A stretch of DNA of 11,385 nucleotides, taken from contig DIUK01000095.1 in NCBI GenBank assembly GCA_002422995.1, positions 1 through 11,385 on the forward strand. The letters are read 5' to 3'. The position numbers were made by a program, and so were the translations under genes. The notes beneath the pieces are model-generated. The model worked only from the letters and a program-made list of their open reading frames with translations. It was not told the DNA's origin and ran no database searches. This document shows positions 1 through 6,415 of this stretch, piece after piece; positions within the stretch are counted from its first letter, which is position 1, and the number at the start of each line of letters is the position of its first letter. Origin of the DNA: Rhodocyclaceae bacterium UBA6160 (GTDB lineage: Bacteria > Pseudomonadota > Gammaproteobacteria > Burkholderiales > Rhodocyclaceae).

Positions 1-628
1 CCAGCCCCCAAAACACCAGGCTGCTCGGCCCCCACACACTTTTGTTTTTTACCGACAGACGACGTTTTTCCAGCTCAAAGGTATCCAGATAAGCGCCTTT
101 GGTTGCGCGCCAGATGAATTGATAAAACTTTTCGCCACGCTGCGGGGTGTCGCTATCATTTTCGGTATCAAAATGCAGGTGATGAGTATGCACATGGCCT
201 ATGGCACGATGCGGGTCGAAAAAGAAAGTAGCAGCAATGTTGGCCAGAAAACGCTCGAATGCACCGCGTCTGTGCATTAGTTCATGTGCGACGGGCAGGT
301 TGGGTACGGCGCTAATCCAGACCAGACTGGCAAAGCAACCAAGGAGTGCAAGGTTGATATTGGTTGTGATGTCAAAGCCCGTTTTCATCCGCCAGGCAAA
401 TGTGCCATACATGGTCAGCATGAGTGCTACGTGCAGATACAACGGTAAATCAACAAAGAACGGATGGCGGATCTGGCGGTTTTTATAGTCGTTGGGCAAC
501 ATTAAATCCAGCACCAACAGAAATAGATAGGTTGAGGCACCAAGCCACACCCATTGCTCGCCAAGATAGAAGCCGACAATAGCAACGACCACGAGCAGTG
601 TATTCAGGTAATAACGCAAGTAATCCAT
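1..628 (-). CDS. XylM/AlkB-type membrane di-iron hydroxylase, N-terminal part (cut by window edge)
   Basis: Partial gene; about 209 codons are visible and the C-terminus lies beyond base 1. The ATG at 628-626 follows a strong Shine-Dalgarno GGAGGGG, which decides the start. The protein has hydrophobic segments at about residues 9-23, 26-44, 60-79 and 92-113, followed by the first histidine box HELMHR (115-120). A second box, GHVHTHH (144-150), is followed by DTENDSDTPQRGE (154-166). This layout is that of the integral-membrane fatty-acid desaturase/alkane hydroxylase superfamily, closest in style to AlkB, XylM and CymA hydroxylases, which use a membrane di-iron site to hydroxylate a terminal or benzylic methyl group. 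The third histidine box would lie in the missing part. A terminator separates it from the upstream catechol dioxygenase, so it may depend on readthrough or its own unseen promoter. Substrate (alkyl side chain versus alkane) cannot be told; family confidence is high, exact function low. Confidence 0.85.
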   Translation of the reverse strand, partial: MDYLRYYLNTLLVVVAIVGFYLGEQWVWLGASTYLFLLVLDLMLPNDYKNRQIRHPFFVDLPLYLHVALMLTMYGTFAWRMKTGFDITTNINLALLGCFASLVWISAVPNLPVAHELMHRRGAFERFLANIAATFFFDPHRAIGHVHTHHLHFDTENDSDTPQRGEKFYQFIWRATKGAYLDTFELEKRRLSVKNKSVWGPSSLVFWGL

Positions 629-658
629 GATTTCCCCTCCGGAAATATTGGGCAGCTT

Positions 659-689
659 AAAAAAAGCCCCCGAACTAAGCTCGAGGGCT
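659..689 (-). terminator. Rho-independent terminator after the catechol dioxygenase
   Basis: Read on the minus strand, an eight-pair stem with one internal mismatch (outer AGCCC/GGGCT, inner CGA/TCG) and a 7-nt loop is followed by a run of Ts (659-664). It lies just past the dioxygenase stop codon (717-719) and before the membrane hydroxylase start at 628, so it probably attenuates or ends transcription between them. Confidence 0.75.
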
Positions 690-716
690 GACCGCGGTGC
701 TGAAAAGCGCTTTCTT

Positions 717-1664
717 TTAGGTATAAACCGTCGTGAAAGACGGCGTGAGCTCGCGCGTGTGATAGAAAATTCCTTGCCCTAAGTGCGACTCATCCCATGT
801 AGTGACCGGGCGATCAGGTTGGGCGAGGTAACCCAGGCCGGCAAATGTCTCATTGCGGTTGCCCGACGGGTCAAAGAAGTAAATCGTCTCACCACGGGTA
901 ATGCCATGGCGCGTGGGGGTGACATCCACACTGGTTTTGTTCTTCGACATGATGTCTGCTGCGGTGAGAATATCGTTCCAGTTATCCAGGAAGAAAGCGA
1001 TGTGGTGCAAGCCATTAATCGGGCCGCCAACAAAGGCCAAGTCATGCGGTGTCGAGGTGCGGAAAAGCCACGTAGCCGCTTTGGCTTTTGCGTTTTCCGG
1101 GCCGACCAGAATTTGTTCGGAGAGATAAAAGTCCAGCACTTCCATGCAGAATTTTGTGTTTTCTTCCACCATGTTGATGCCTTTTTCAGGATTCATCTCA
1201 CACATCAACAGGCAATGATCCAGCCAATGTGCGCCTGTGCCTTTGATGTCATCCGGCCATGGGTCAGGGTTGCTGGAGCCGACGTCCGTATTGACAAACT
1301 CTTTTTGCGCATACAAACGCATGTCATGTCCGCTCGGCAGATTGAACTTCAACATGCGGCCAACGAAAGGCAAGGTGTTGGCAGGTTGAATTTCCGTATT
1401 GATGCCATAGGCTTCAATGCGTTGTTGCAGTGCATCGAGGTCAGCGTCACGTTCTACTTTGTAGGCCACATGGTTGATGCCGGCCTTGTCGGCTGGTGAG
1501 AGGATCAGCGAGTATTTGTCCCATTCGTCCCAGCATTTGAGATACACATTGCCTTGTGCATCGGTATGCGTGGTTTTCAAGCCGACCACTTTTTCATAAT
1601 GCTTCAAGGCCGCTTCCATATCCATGACGCGAATATTGACGTGACCAATTCTCATGATGCCCAT
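717..1664 (-). CDS. tbuE: Catechol 2,3-dioxygenase, TbuE-like (subfamily I.2.C)
   Basis: A 315-residue extradiol dioxygenase that cleaves catechol or methylcatechols next to the diol to give 2-hydroxymuconic semialdehydes. I chose the ATG at 1664 because it has AAGGAG seven bases upstream and yields the family N-terminus MGIMRIGHVN; the open frame reaches back to 1751 but that extension has no ribosome site and would cover the predicted promoter. Two vicinal-oxygen-chelate domains are visible. Iron ligands are predicted as His150 (in HWLDHC), His221 (in GLHHIAFF) and Glu272 (in NRNETF). The signature segment IYFFDPSGNRNE is intact at 261-272. From memory it resembles TbuE of Ralstonia pickettii PKO1 far more than XylE; that subfamily has been linked to catechol cleavage at low oxygen. 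It is transcribed divergently from the flavin monooxygenase operon. Confidence 0.95.
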   Translation of the reverse strand: MGIMRIGHVNIRVMDMEAALKHYEKVVGLKTTHTDAQGNVYLKCWDEWDKYSLILSPADKAGINHVAYKVERDADLDALQQRIEAYGINTEIQPANTLPFVGRMLKFNLPSGHDMRLYAQKEFVNTDVGSSNPDPWPDDIKGTGAHWLDHCLLMCEMNPEKGINMVEENTKFCMEVLDFYLSEQILVGPENAKAKAATWLFRTSTPHDLAFVGGPINGLHHIAFFLDNWNDILTAADIMSKNKTSVDVTPTRHGITRGETIYFFDPSGNRNETFAGLGYLAQPDRPVTTWDESHLGQGIFYHTRELTPSFTTVYT

Positions 1665-1731
1665 AACAATCTCCTTGGTTTTCTGTTGGATTGCAGCGGT
1701 AAATGAAAAATCCCACCACATGCAGACGAAA

Positions 1732-1773
1732 ATTTTTTCATGGTGTCGCAAAGGGTGCTTTGATCAAGGTCAA
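1732..1773 (-). promoter_or_regulatory. Predicted class II FNR-type promoter of the catechol dioxygenase
   Basis: The box TTGATCAAGGTCAA (1760-1773) fits TTGAT-N4-ATCAA with one mismatch. On the minus strand, 22 bp downstream, lies AAAAAT (1737-1732), a 4/6 match to the -10 consensus, exactly where it should be if the box is centred at -41.5. This predicts a start near 1725 and a leader of about 60 nt before the ATG at 1664. The -10 match is weak, so the box is surer than the exact promoter. Confidence 0.6.
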
Positions 1774-1835
1774 CAAGGCATGATTTTTCAAGAAATGAAC
1801 AGGGATGTTTTGAGAATTAAAAATTGCCTGTTGTG

Positions 1836-1877
1836 TTGATATAGATCAATCATGAATACGGTAGGGGTTGGTACGCT
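1836..1877 (+). promoter_or_regulatory. Predicted class II FNR-type promoter of the flavin monooxygenase operon
   Basis: TTGATATAGATCAA (1836-1849) is a perfect match to the FNR/ANR consensus TTGAT-N4-ATCAA. TACGCT (1872-1877), a 3/6 match to the -10 consensus keeping its first two bases and last T, begins 22 bp downstream. The predicted transcript starts near 1884, which is downstream of the ATG at 1852 and so supports the GTG at 1930 as the true start. Confidence 0.65.
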
Positions 1878-1929
1878 GCATAGTGCAAAAATTCATTTTT
1901 GCTTTGTTACCAACCCTGAGGAGAAAATC

Positions 1930-3114
1930 GTGGTTCAAACAACGATGACACATGAAGAAGCCATCAAGCGCGCCGAATATATTGGTCAGGTGGCCGAAGA
2001 AGGACTTTTTGAGGCAGATCGAAATAATGGCTATTCGAGCAAGCTTAAAGACGCCATTCATGAAACACAAATGCACCGCTTGCTGCGGCCGAAAAAATAT
2101 GGCGGGTTTGGCATGGGTCACGACACCATGGCTGAAGTGGTACGCACTGTTGCCCAGCATAGTGTTTCTGGCGCGTGGGTGACTTACTTTATGCCGTTGC
2201 ATGAAACCTGGGTGGCCATGTTGCCGCCCAAGGCGCGCGAAGAGATTTTCGCCTCTGATAAATTCGTTTCCGATATTTTCTTTCCGATCGGCAAGATCGA
2301 ATACGTTGAAGGTGGTGTGCGTATCAGCGGGGAATGGAAGTGGGGCAGTGGTATTGATTTTTGTGGCTGGATTGGCCTGGGGGCCATGGTGGATGTTCCC
2401 GGACAACCCGGCGGCCCGCAGCCTTGCCTGGTGACAGTCAAGGTATCCGAAGGCGAGATTGTCAAGGACTGGAATGCCTTCGGCCTGAATGGCACAGGGA
2501 GCAATACCTTCCGCGTCAATAATGTGTTCTCGCGCTGGGATATGGTGTTGCCGCTAGGGGCGATCAAGAAAAATACCGTACCCATCGGCGGAGATTATGA
2601 CCCCAGCGAGCCGGTTTATCGGGTGCCTTTTGGCCCGGCTTTTTGCATTGGTTTCGGGGCGATTTGCGTGGGAGCTGCGCAACGCTTGCAGCGCGAACTG
2701 CATGAACGCATTCGTACCCGTCAGCGTGTCGTACTTGGCATGAAAGAGTGGGAATCCCCCGTGGCGCAGCGCAACCTTGGCGAAGTGACGACCCAGGTTG
2801 AAACAATCGAAGCGTTGCATGGGCGCTATGTCAAGCAACTGAAAGACTGGTGCATCGCGGGCAAAACAAGCATTGAGCCAGAAGAAGAAGCCCGCATGGC
2901 CGCTTGGCGTGCCTATATTTCGCGAACTGCATCGCAGGTTGGTTTTCGCTCGCTGGAGCTTCTCGGTGGCGCTGCTGCCTATCGCGGTGATCTGGTGGAA
3001 GTCTTCGCCCGGGACTTGCTGATGATTTCCATTCATGTTGGCATGGCTTATGAGGATCACATGATGTTCTACGGCCGTGCGCAATATGGGCTGAGTCAGC
3101 ACCCGCTGGTGTGA
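1930..3114 (+). CDS. Acyl-CoA-dehydrogenase-fold flavin monooxygenase (HsaA/DszC-like), copy 1
   Basis: A 394-residue protein of the acyl-CoA dehydrogenase fold, in the group D flavin monooxygenase set (HsaA, DszC, two-component 4-hydroxyphenylacetate hydroxylase), which use reduced flavin from a partner reductase to hydroxylate phenols. The start is the GTG at 1930: GAGGAG lies at 1918-1923, and its first codons align one-for-one with the second copy (VVQTTMTHEE against MLQKTMTHEE). An in-frame ATG at 1852 lacks a ribosome site and overlaps the regulatory box. The central beta domain (WGSGIDFCGWIGLG) and helical C-terminal domain (SPVAQRNLGEVTT, LLGGAAAYRG, DHMMFYGRAQYG) are intact. It lies 36 bp before copy 2 and shares its operon with an extradiol dioxygenase, so phenol-to-catechol hydroxylation is a reasonable inference. 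No flavin reductase is in the window. A true acyl-CoA dehydrogenase is less likely here because every neighbour is aromatic-catabolic. Confidence 0.8.
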   Translation: MVQTTMTHEEAIKRAEYIGQVAEEGLFEADRNNGYSSKLKDAIHETQMHRLLRPKKYGGFGMGHDTMAEVVRTVAQHSVSGAWVTYFMPLHETWVAMLPPKAREEIFASDKFVSDIFFPIGKIEYVEGGVRISGEWKWGSGIDFCGWIGLGAMVDVPGQPGGPQPCLVTVKVSEGEIVKDWNAFGLNGTGSNTFRVNNVFSRWDMVLPLGAIKKNTVPIGGDYDPSEPVYRVPFGPAFCIGFGAICVGAAQRLQRELHERIRTRQRVVLGMKEWESPVAQRNLGEVTTQVETIEALHGRYVKQLKDWCIAGKTSIEPEEEARMAAWRAYISRTASQVGFRSLELLGGAAAYRGDLVEVFARDLLMISIHVGMAYEDHMMFYGRAQYGLSQHPLV

Positions 3115-3150
3115 TCGTCCGGCTGAGCATAATTTCAAGGAGTGAGAACG

Positions 3151-4347
3151 ATGTTACAAAAAACAATGACGCATGAAGAGGTTATCAAGCGCGCGCATCA
3201 TCTTGGCAAAATTGCCGAGGCGGGACTGGTTGAAGCGGATGCCAGTGGCGGCTATGGCAACGATTTCAAAGAGGCCATGCACGAGGCTGGATTTCACCGT
3301 ATTTTGCGCCCCAAGCGATATGGCGGCTATGGTCTTGGGCATCGCACGATGCTCGAGGCTGTGCGCACGGTTGCCCAGTACAGTGTCTCTGCAGGGTGGC
3401 TCACGCTATTCATGCCCGCGCATGAATGCTGGGTGGCGATGCTGCAGCCCAAAGGTCGTGAAGAAATTTTCGGTGCTGACAAGTTCGTTGCCGATATTCT
3501 TTATCCCATCGGGCAGGTTACTTATGTTGAGGGGGGCTTGCGTTTGAGTGGCCGCTGGCAGTGGGGTAGTGGCATCGAGATGTGCGAGTGGATCGGTCTT
3601 GGTGCCATTATTGATTTGCCCGGAGAGCTGTTCGGCATTACAGGCGGCCCTCAACCCTGTCTGGCTACGATCAAGGTTGCCGAAGGCAATATCATCCGCG
3701 ACTGGAAAGCATTTGGCTTGAATGGTTCGGGCAGTCATTCCATTGAGGTCAAGGATGTGTTTGTACCTTGGCGCAGAGTGTGCCCGCTCGCAGCGGTCAA
3801 AAAAAATGCGGTGCCGATTGGTGGCGAGTTTGATCCGGAAGAAGCTGTCTATCGCACGCCCTTTGGGCCGGCTTTCACCATTGGTTTTGCTGCCATTGCG
3901 TTAGGTGGCATCCAGCGTATGCAGCGTGAGTTGCGTGAACGCCTGCATAAAAGGCAGCGCGTTGTGCTGGGGATGAAGGAATGGGAGTCTCCCGTAGCGC
4001 AGCGCAATCTGGGCGAAGTCACGACATGGGTTGAAACTGCAGAAGCGCTGTATGAGTGTGAATTGCAGCAGATTGAAGCGTGGACAAAAGAAGGCAGAAC
4101 CTCTGCTACCGAACCTGAGTTGGCAAGAGATGCTGCCTGGCGGTGCTCCATTGGCAAAATTGCTGCGCAAGTGGGTTTTCGTACCATGGAAATGCTGGGA
4201 GGTGCTGCAGCATACCGGGGTGATCTGGTTGAAGTTTTTGCGCGTGACCTGTTCATGATGTCTATCCATTTTGGTCAGGCATATGACGATCACATGATGT
4301 TCTATGGGCGTGCGCAGTATGGGTTAAGCGCACATCCACTGGTCTGA
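3151..4347 (+). CDS. Acyl-CoA-dehydrogenase-fold flavin monooxygenase (HsaA/DszC-like), copy 2
   Basis: A 398-residue paralogue of the preceding gene, colinear along its whole length apart from a four-residue insertion (ELFGITGGP where copy 1 has QPGGP). The start is ATG 3151 with AAGGAG at 3137-3142; an upstream in-frame GTG at 3142 overlaps that ribosome site and is rejected. The block RQRVVLGMKEWESPVAQRNL and the segments AAYRGDLVEVFARDL and DHMMFYGRAQYGLS are identical in the two copies, whereas the N-terminal third and the segment after NLGEVTT have diverged. By family knowledge it would hydroxylate an aromatic substrate using reduced flavin from a separate reductase. It lies 35 bp upstream of the extradiol dioxygenase, so its product is probably a catechol. 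The pair might form hetero-oligomers or split substrates; the sequence cannot decide. Confidence 0.8.
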   Translation: MLQKTMTHEEVIKRAHHLGKIAEAGLVEADASGGYGNDFKEAMHEAGFHRILRPKRYGGYGLGHRTMLEAVRTVAQYSVSAGWLTLFMPAHECWVAMLQPKGREEIFGADKFVADILYPIGQVTYVEGGLRLSGRWQWGSGIEMCEWIGLGAIIDLPGELFGITGGPQPCLATIKVAEGNIIRDWKAFGLNGSGSHSIEVKDVFVPWRRVCPLAAVKKNAVPIGGEFDPEEAVYRTPFGPAFTIGFAAIALGGIQRMQRELRERLHKRQRVVLGMKEWESPVAQRNLGEVTTWVETAEALYECELQQIEAWTKEGRTSATEPELARDAAWRCSIGKIAAQVGFRTMEMLGGAAAYRGDLVEVFARDLFMMSIHFGQAYDDHMMFYGRAQYGLSAHPLV

Positions 4348-4382
4348 ATTCGGTTTTTTAAACTATATAAGGAGATTAAATT

Positions 4383-5309
4383 ATGGCAGTCGTCACTGAA
4401 TTGGGGTACTTGGGTTTGGGTGTGTCCAACATGGCCGCATGGCGCGAATACGCTTCGCAGGTACTGGGGCTGCAGGTGTTCGATGAGGGCGAGACGGATC
4501 GCTTTTACATGCGCATGGATTATCAGCATCACCGCTACATCGTGCATAACAGTGGCACGGACGATCTGGATTATCTGGGCTGGCGTGTTGCCGGGCCTGA
4601 AGAGTTCGATGAAATGAAGCGTCAGCTAGCAGCGGCGGGCGTCGAGTTTCGCCAGTGCGATGCCGCAGAATGCCAGGAGCGTCGAGTGCTTGACCTCATC
4701 AAGTTTTTAGATCCGGGTGGCAATCCTACGGAGGTTTACCATGGGCCGTTGATTGATTATCACAAACCTTTTCACCCAGGGCGCGGGATGCATGGCCAGT
4801 TTGTGACGGGAGACGAGGGTTTGGGTCACCTCATCCTGCGGCAAACCGATGTGCAAAAAGCCTACCGGTTTTATACCGATGTATTTGGCATGCGCGGCTC
4901 GATTGAATATCACTTGCAAGTGCCGCAGGCACCGGGGGTTATCGCCAAGCCGGTGTTCATGCACTGCAATGGCCGCGATCACACGGTGGCCTTTGTGGGC
5001 GGCCCTGCGCCCAAGCGTATTAATCACCTGAAGTTTGAAGTGGACAACATTGATGACGTTGGCTTGACGCACGATATTGTCAGAGACAGGAAGTTGCCTG
5101 TTCATTTGAGACTTGGCAAGCATAGCAACGACCACATGCTCACTTTTTATCATGTCAATCCTTCTGGCTGGCTGGTTGAAGTTGGCGGTGTGGGCCGTAA
5201 AGCCACTCATCAGTCGGAATACTACGAGTATGACATGTGGGGCCATGACAACGAAGAGCCAGGTTATGGACTGGATCTTCGCTTGCGCTATGACTGGTCA
5301 AAAAAGTGA
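4383..5309 (+). CDS. BphC/HsaC-type two-domain extradiol dioxygenase
   Basis: A 308-residue type I extradiol dioxygenase with two vicinal-oxygen-chelate modules, the usual size for 2,3-dihydroxybiphenyl dioxygenase-like enzymes. It opens a catechol ring meta to give a semialdehyde. Predicted iron ligands are His149 (GLGHLILR), His215 (RINHLKFEV) and Glu266 (WLVEVGG). Predicted active-site residues are His200 (RDHTVAF), His247 (LGKHSNDHM) and Tyr256 (TFYHVNPSGW). The ATG at 4383 has AAGGAG at 4369-4374. It ends the operon with the two flavin monooxygenases, which resembles the hsaA/hsaC pairing of steroid catabolism, but nothing else steroid-related is present. It differs clearly from the TbuE-type enzyme at 717-1664, so it probably handles other catechols, perhaps bulkier or biaryl ones (inference). 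The His/Glu triad makes the family assignment very sure. Confidence 0.93.
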   Translation: MAVVTELGYLGLGVSNMAAWREYASQVLGLQVFDEGETDRFYMRMDYQHHRYIVHNSGTDDLDYLGWRVAGPEEFDEMKRQLAAAGVEFRQCDAAECQERRVLDLIKFLDPGGNPTEVYHGPLIDYHKPFHPGRGMHGQFVTGDEGLGHLILRQTDVQKAYRFYTDVFGMRGSIEYHLQVPQAPGVIAKPVFMHCNGRDHTVAFVGGPAPKRINHLKFEVDNIDDVGLTHDIVRDRKLPVHLRLGKHSNDHMLTFYHVNPSGWLVEVGGVGRKATHQSEYYEYDMWGHDNEEPGYGLDLRLRYDWSKK

Positions 5310-5337
5310 TGCTGTGAAGTTATAACAGTACGCTGTT

Positions 5338-5379
5338 AAACGCAAAAGCCGCTCCTCTGTTGGAGCGGCTTTTGCGTTT
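5338..5379. terminator. Bidirectional terminator between convergent genes
   Basis: A perfect 18-bp inverted repeat (5338-5355 paired with 5362-5379, core AAAAGCCGCTCC/GGAGCGGCTTTT) with a 6-nt loop. The A-rich left arm and T-rich right arm let it act on both strands. It lies between the stop of the plus-strand dioxygenase (5309) and the stop of the minus-strand nnrU (5472). A small hairpin, TAACAG/CTGTTA (5323-5338), abuts it. Confidence 0.9.
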
Positions 5380-5471
5380 TAAGGCTAGAGGTAAAAGTCG
5401 GCGCTGGCAGGACGGCGCTAAACAGGTCAGGAAGGATGCATAGATATCCAGAGGCAATAGATCATGGCAGA

Positions 5472-6155
5472 TCAGGGTAGTGGCGAAACCCCGAACCAAG
5501 CAGCATGGTAGTAAAGCACAAGAACATAGGCTGCAACACTCACCAAGAGCATGGGTTTGCTGATCTCGCTCAAGACCAGACGGTTGCGTCCTGTCAGAAT
5601 GGCGAGAAATGGCACGTGAGAGGTTTGAGCAGCAAACGCATCCCATGTCGCGCCGAATTTTTTTCGGTATTTACGTTCCATGTTCAGGGGGCCGATAAAT
5701 CCTTGAAAAATAAAAGTGCCGAATAGCAGGTGGCCTGCCCAATCACCATTCACCATGAAGTGCGCCAGCCCCCATAGCCCAAACCCGATTAGTCCGGGGT
5801 TGCGAGTAATGCGCAGCAATCCTCGTGCGTTGATATCTTGTGGTTGGTTTTGATTGAGCACGCTGATGTTTTTGGAAAAAGTACCAACAATCAAGAATAC
5901 AAAGGCAAAAACCATCAAGACATTAGTCACTGGTTTTAAAACCACCGCTTTGCCCCAGGTCTCAATATAAGGCGCATGGGCATAAGCCCATCCCATCCAG
6001 ATCAGGCTGGTCAGCACGGCCAGCGAAAACAGGATGCGGAATATCTTTTCTCCGGTGATGGCAACCACCACATGACGCAAAGGGCTGCCAGCTACCAGCC
6101 AGTGCAAGCCAAGAAAGAGGGCGCAGGCCAATACTAGGGAATTTAAAAGCAACAT
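5472..6155 (-). CDS. nnrU: NnrU-family integral membrane protein
   Basis: A 227-residue multispanning membrane protein. The ATG at 6155 follows CGGAGG and gives a hydrophobic N-terminus (MLLLNSLVLACALFLG); the frame reaches back to 6236 without another ribosome site. Hydrophobic stretches lie at about residues 3-21, 41-57, 78-92, 121-136, 140-156 and 201-216. The segment RNPGLIGFGLWGLAHFMVNGD (119-138, main residues NP, LW, AH and NG) and the later TSHVPFLAILTGR (178-190) match the NnrU family. NnrU was named for a role in nitrite and nitric-oxide metabolism in Rhodobacter, and the fold is shared with the plant zeta-carotene isomerase Z-ISO, a haem protein. It stands alone, convergent with the dioxygenase operon and divergent from the toluene-monooxygenase operon. 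Its role in a hydrocarbon cluster is unknown; a link to denitrification or NO is inference. Other small membrane families remain possible but fit less well. Confidence 0.75.
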   Translation of the reverse strand: MLLLNSLVLACALFLGLHWLVAGSPLRHVVVAITGEKIFRILFSLAVLTSLIWMGWAYAHAPYIETWGKAVVLKPVTNVLMVFAFVFLIVGTFSKNISVLNQNQPQDINARGLLRITRNPGLIGFGLWGLAHFMVNGDWAGHLLFGTFIFQGFIGPLNMERKYRKKFGATWDAFAAQTSHVPFLAILTGRNRLVLSEISKPMLLVSVAAYVLVLYYHAAWFGVSPLP

Positions 6156-6252
6156 TTTATTTTTCCTCCGGGGTTGTTGAATTGACACGGCGAGAAAAGT
6201 AACACTTTCAGGTGACGAGCGCATCAGGGTAAACATGGCTTTGCTACTTTTG

Positions 6253-6294
6253 TTGACTTAGATCAATGGTTGCGAGTGGGTTTTGACATTTAAT
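6253..6294 (+). promoter_or_regulatory. Predicted class II FNR-type promoter of the toluene monooxygenase operon
   Basis: TTGACTTAGATCAA (6253-6266) is a one-mismatch FNR-type box. TTTAAT (6289-6294), a 5/6 match to the -10 consensus, begins 22 bp downstream, exactly at -12 to -7 when the box is centred at -41.5. The predicted start is near 6301, with a leader of about 115 nt before ATG 6416. On the other strand the same spacing gives ACCCTG, not a -10, so activation seems directed at the plus strand only. Confidence 0.7.
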
Positions 6295-6415
6295 GTTTAA
6301 GCGGGGGAAATAAAAAAGTCGTTCGTTGATGTATCACTGATGCGTTCCAACCGATACGAGAGCCTCTAGCGACGAAACGAATATGTTTGCAGATATTAAT
6401 TAAGAGGAGAAGATC

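Noticed and set aside
201..488. Plus-strand open frame (95 codons) at the left end
   Set aside because: It lies antisense to the XylM/AlkB-like gene, which has histidine boxes and a strong ribosome site.
783..1499. Long plus-strand open frame (238 codons) opposite the catechol dioxygenase
   Set aside because: It is antisense to a gene with all its family motifs, has no recognisable domain or ribosome site, and reflects codon bias of the real gene.
2554..3138. Minus-strand open frame (194 codons) under copy 1 flavin monooxygenase
   Set aside because: Shadow frame; related minus-strand frames occur under the paralogous copy 2 because the coding strands are similar.
6225..6266. Shared FNR-type box acting also on the divergent nnrU gene
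   Set aside because: At the fixed 22-bp spacing the minus-strand hexamer is ACCCTG, which is not a -10 element.
6300..6415. Sigma54 -24/-12 promoter for the toluene monooxygenase operon
   Set aside because: I found no convincing GG-N10-GC pair in the leader, while the FNR-type box and TTTAAT fit well.
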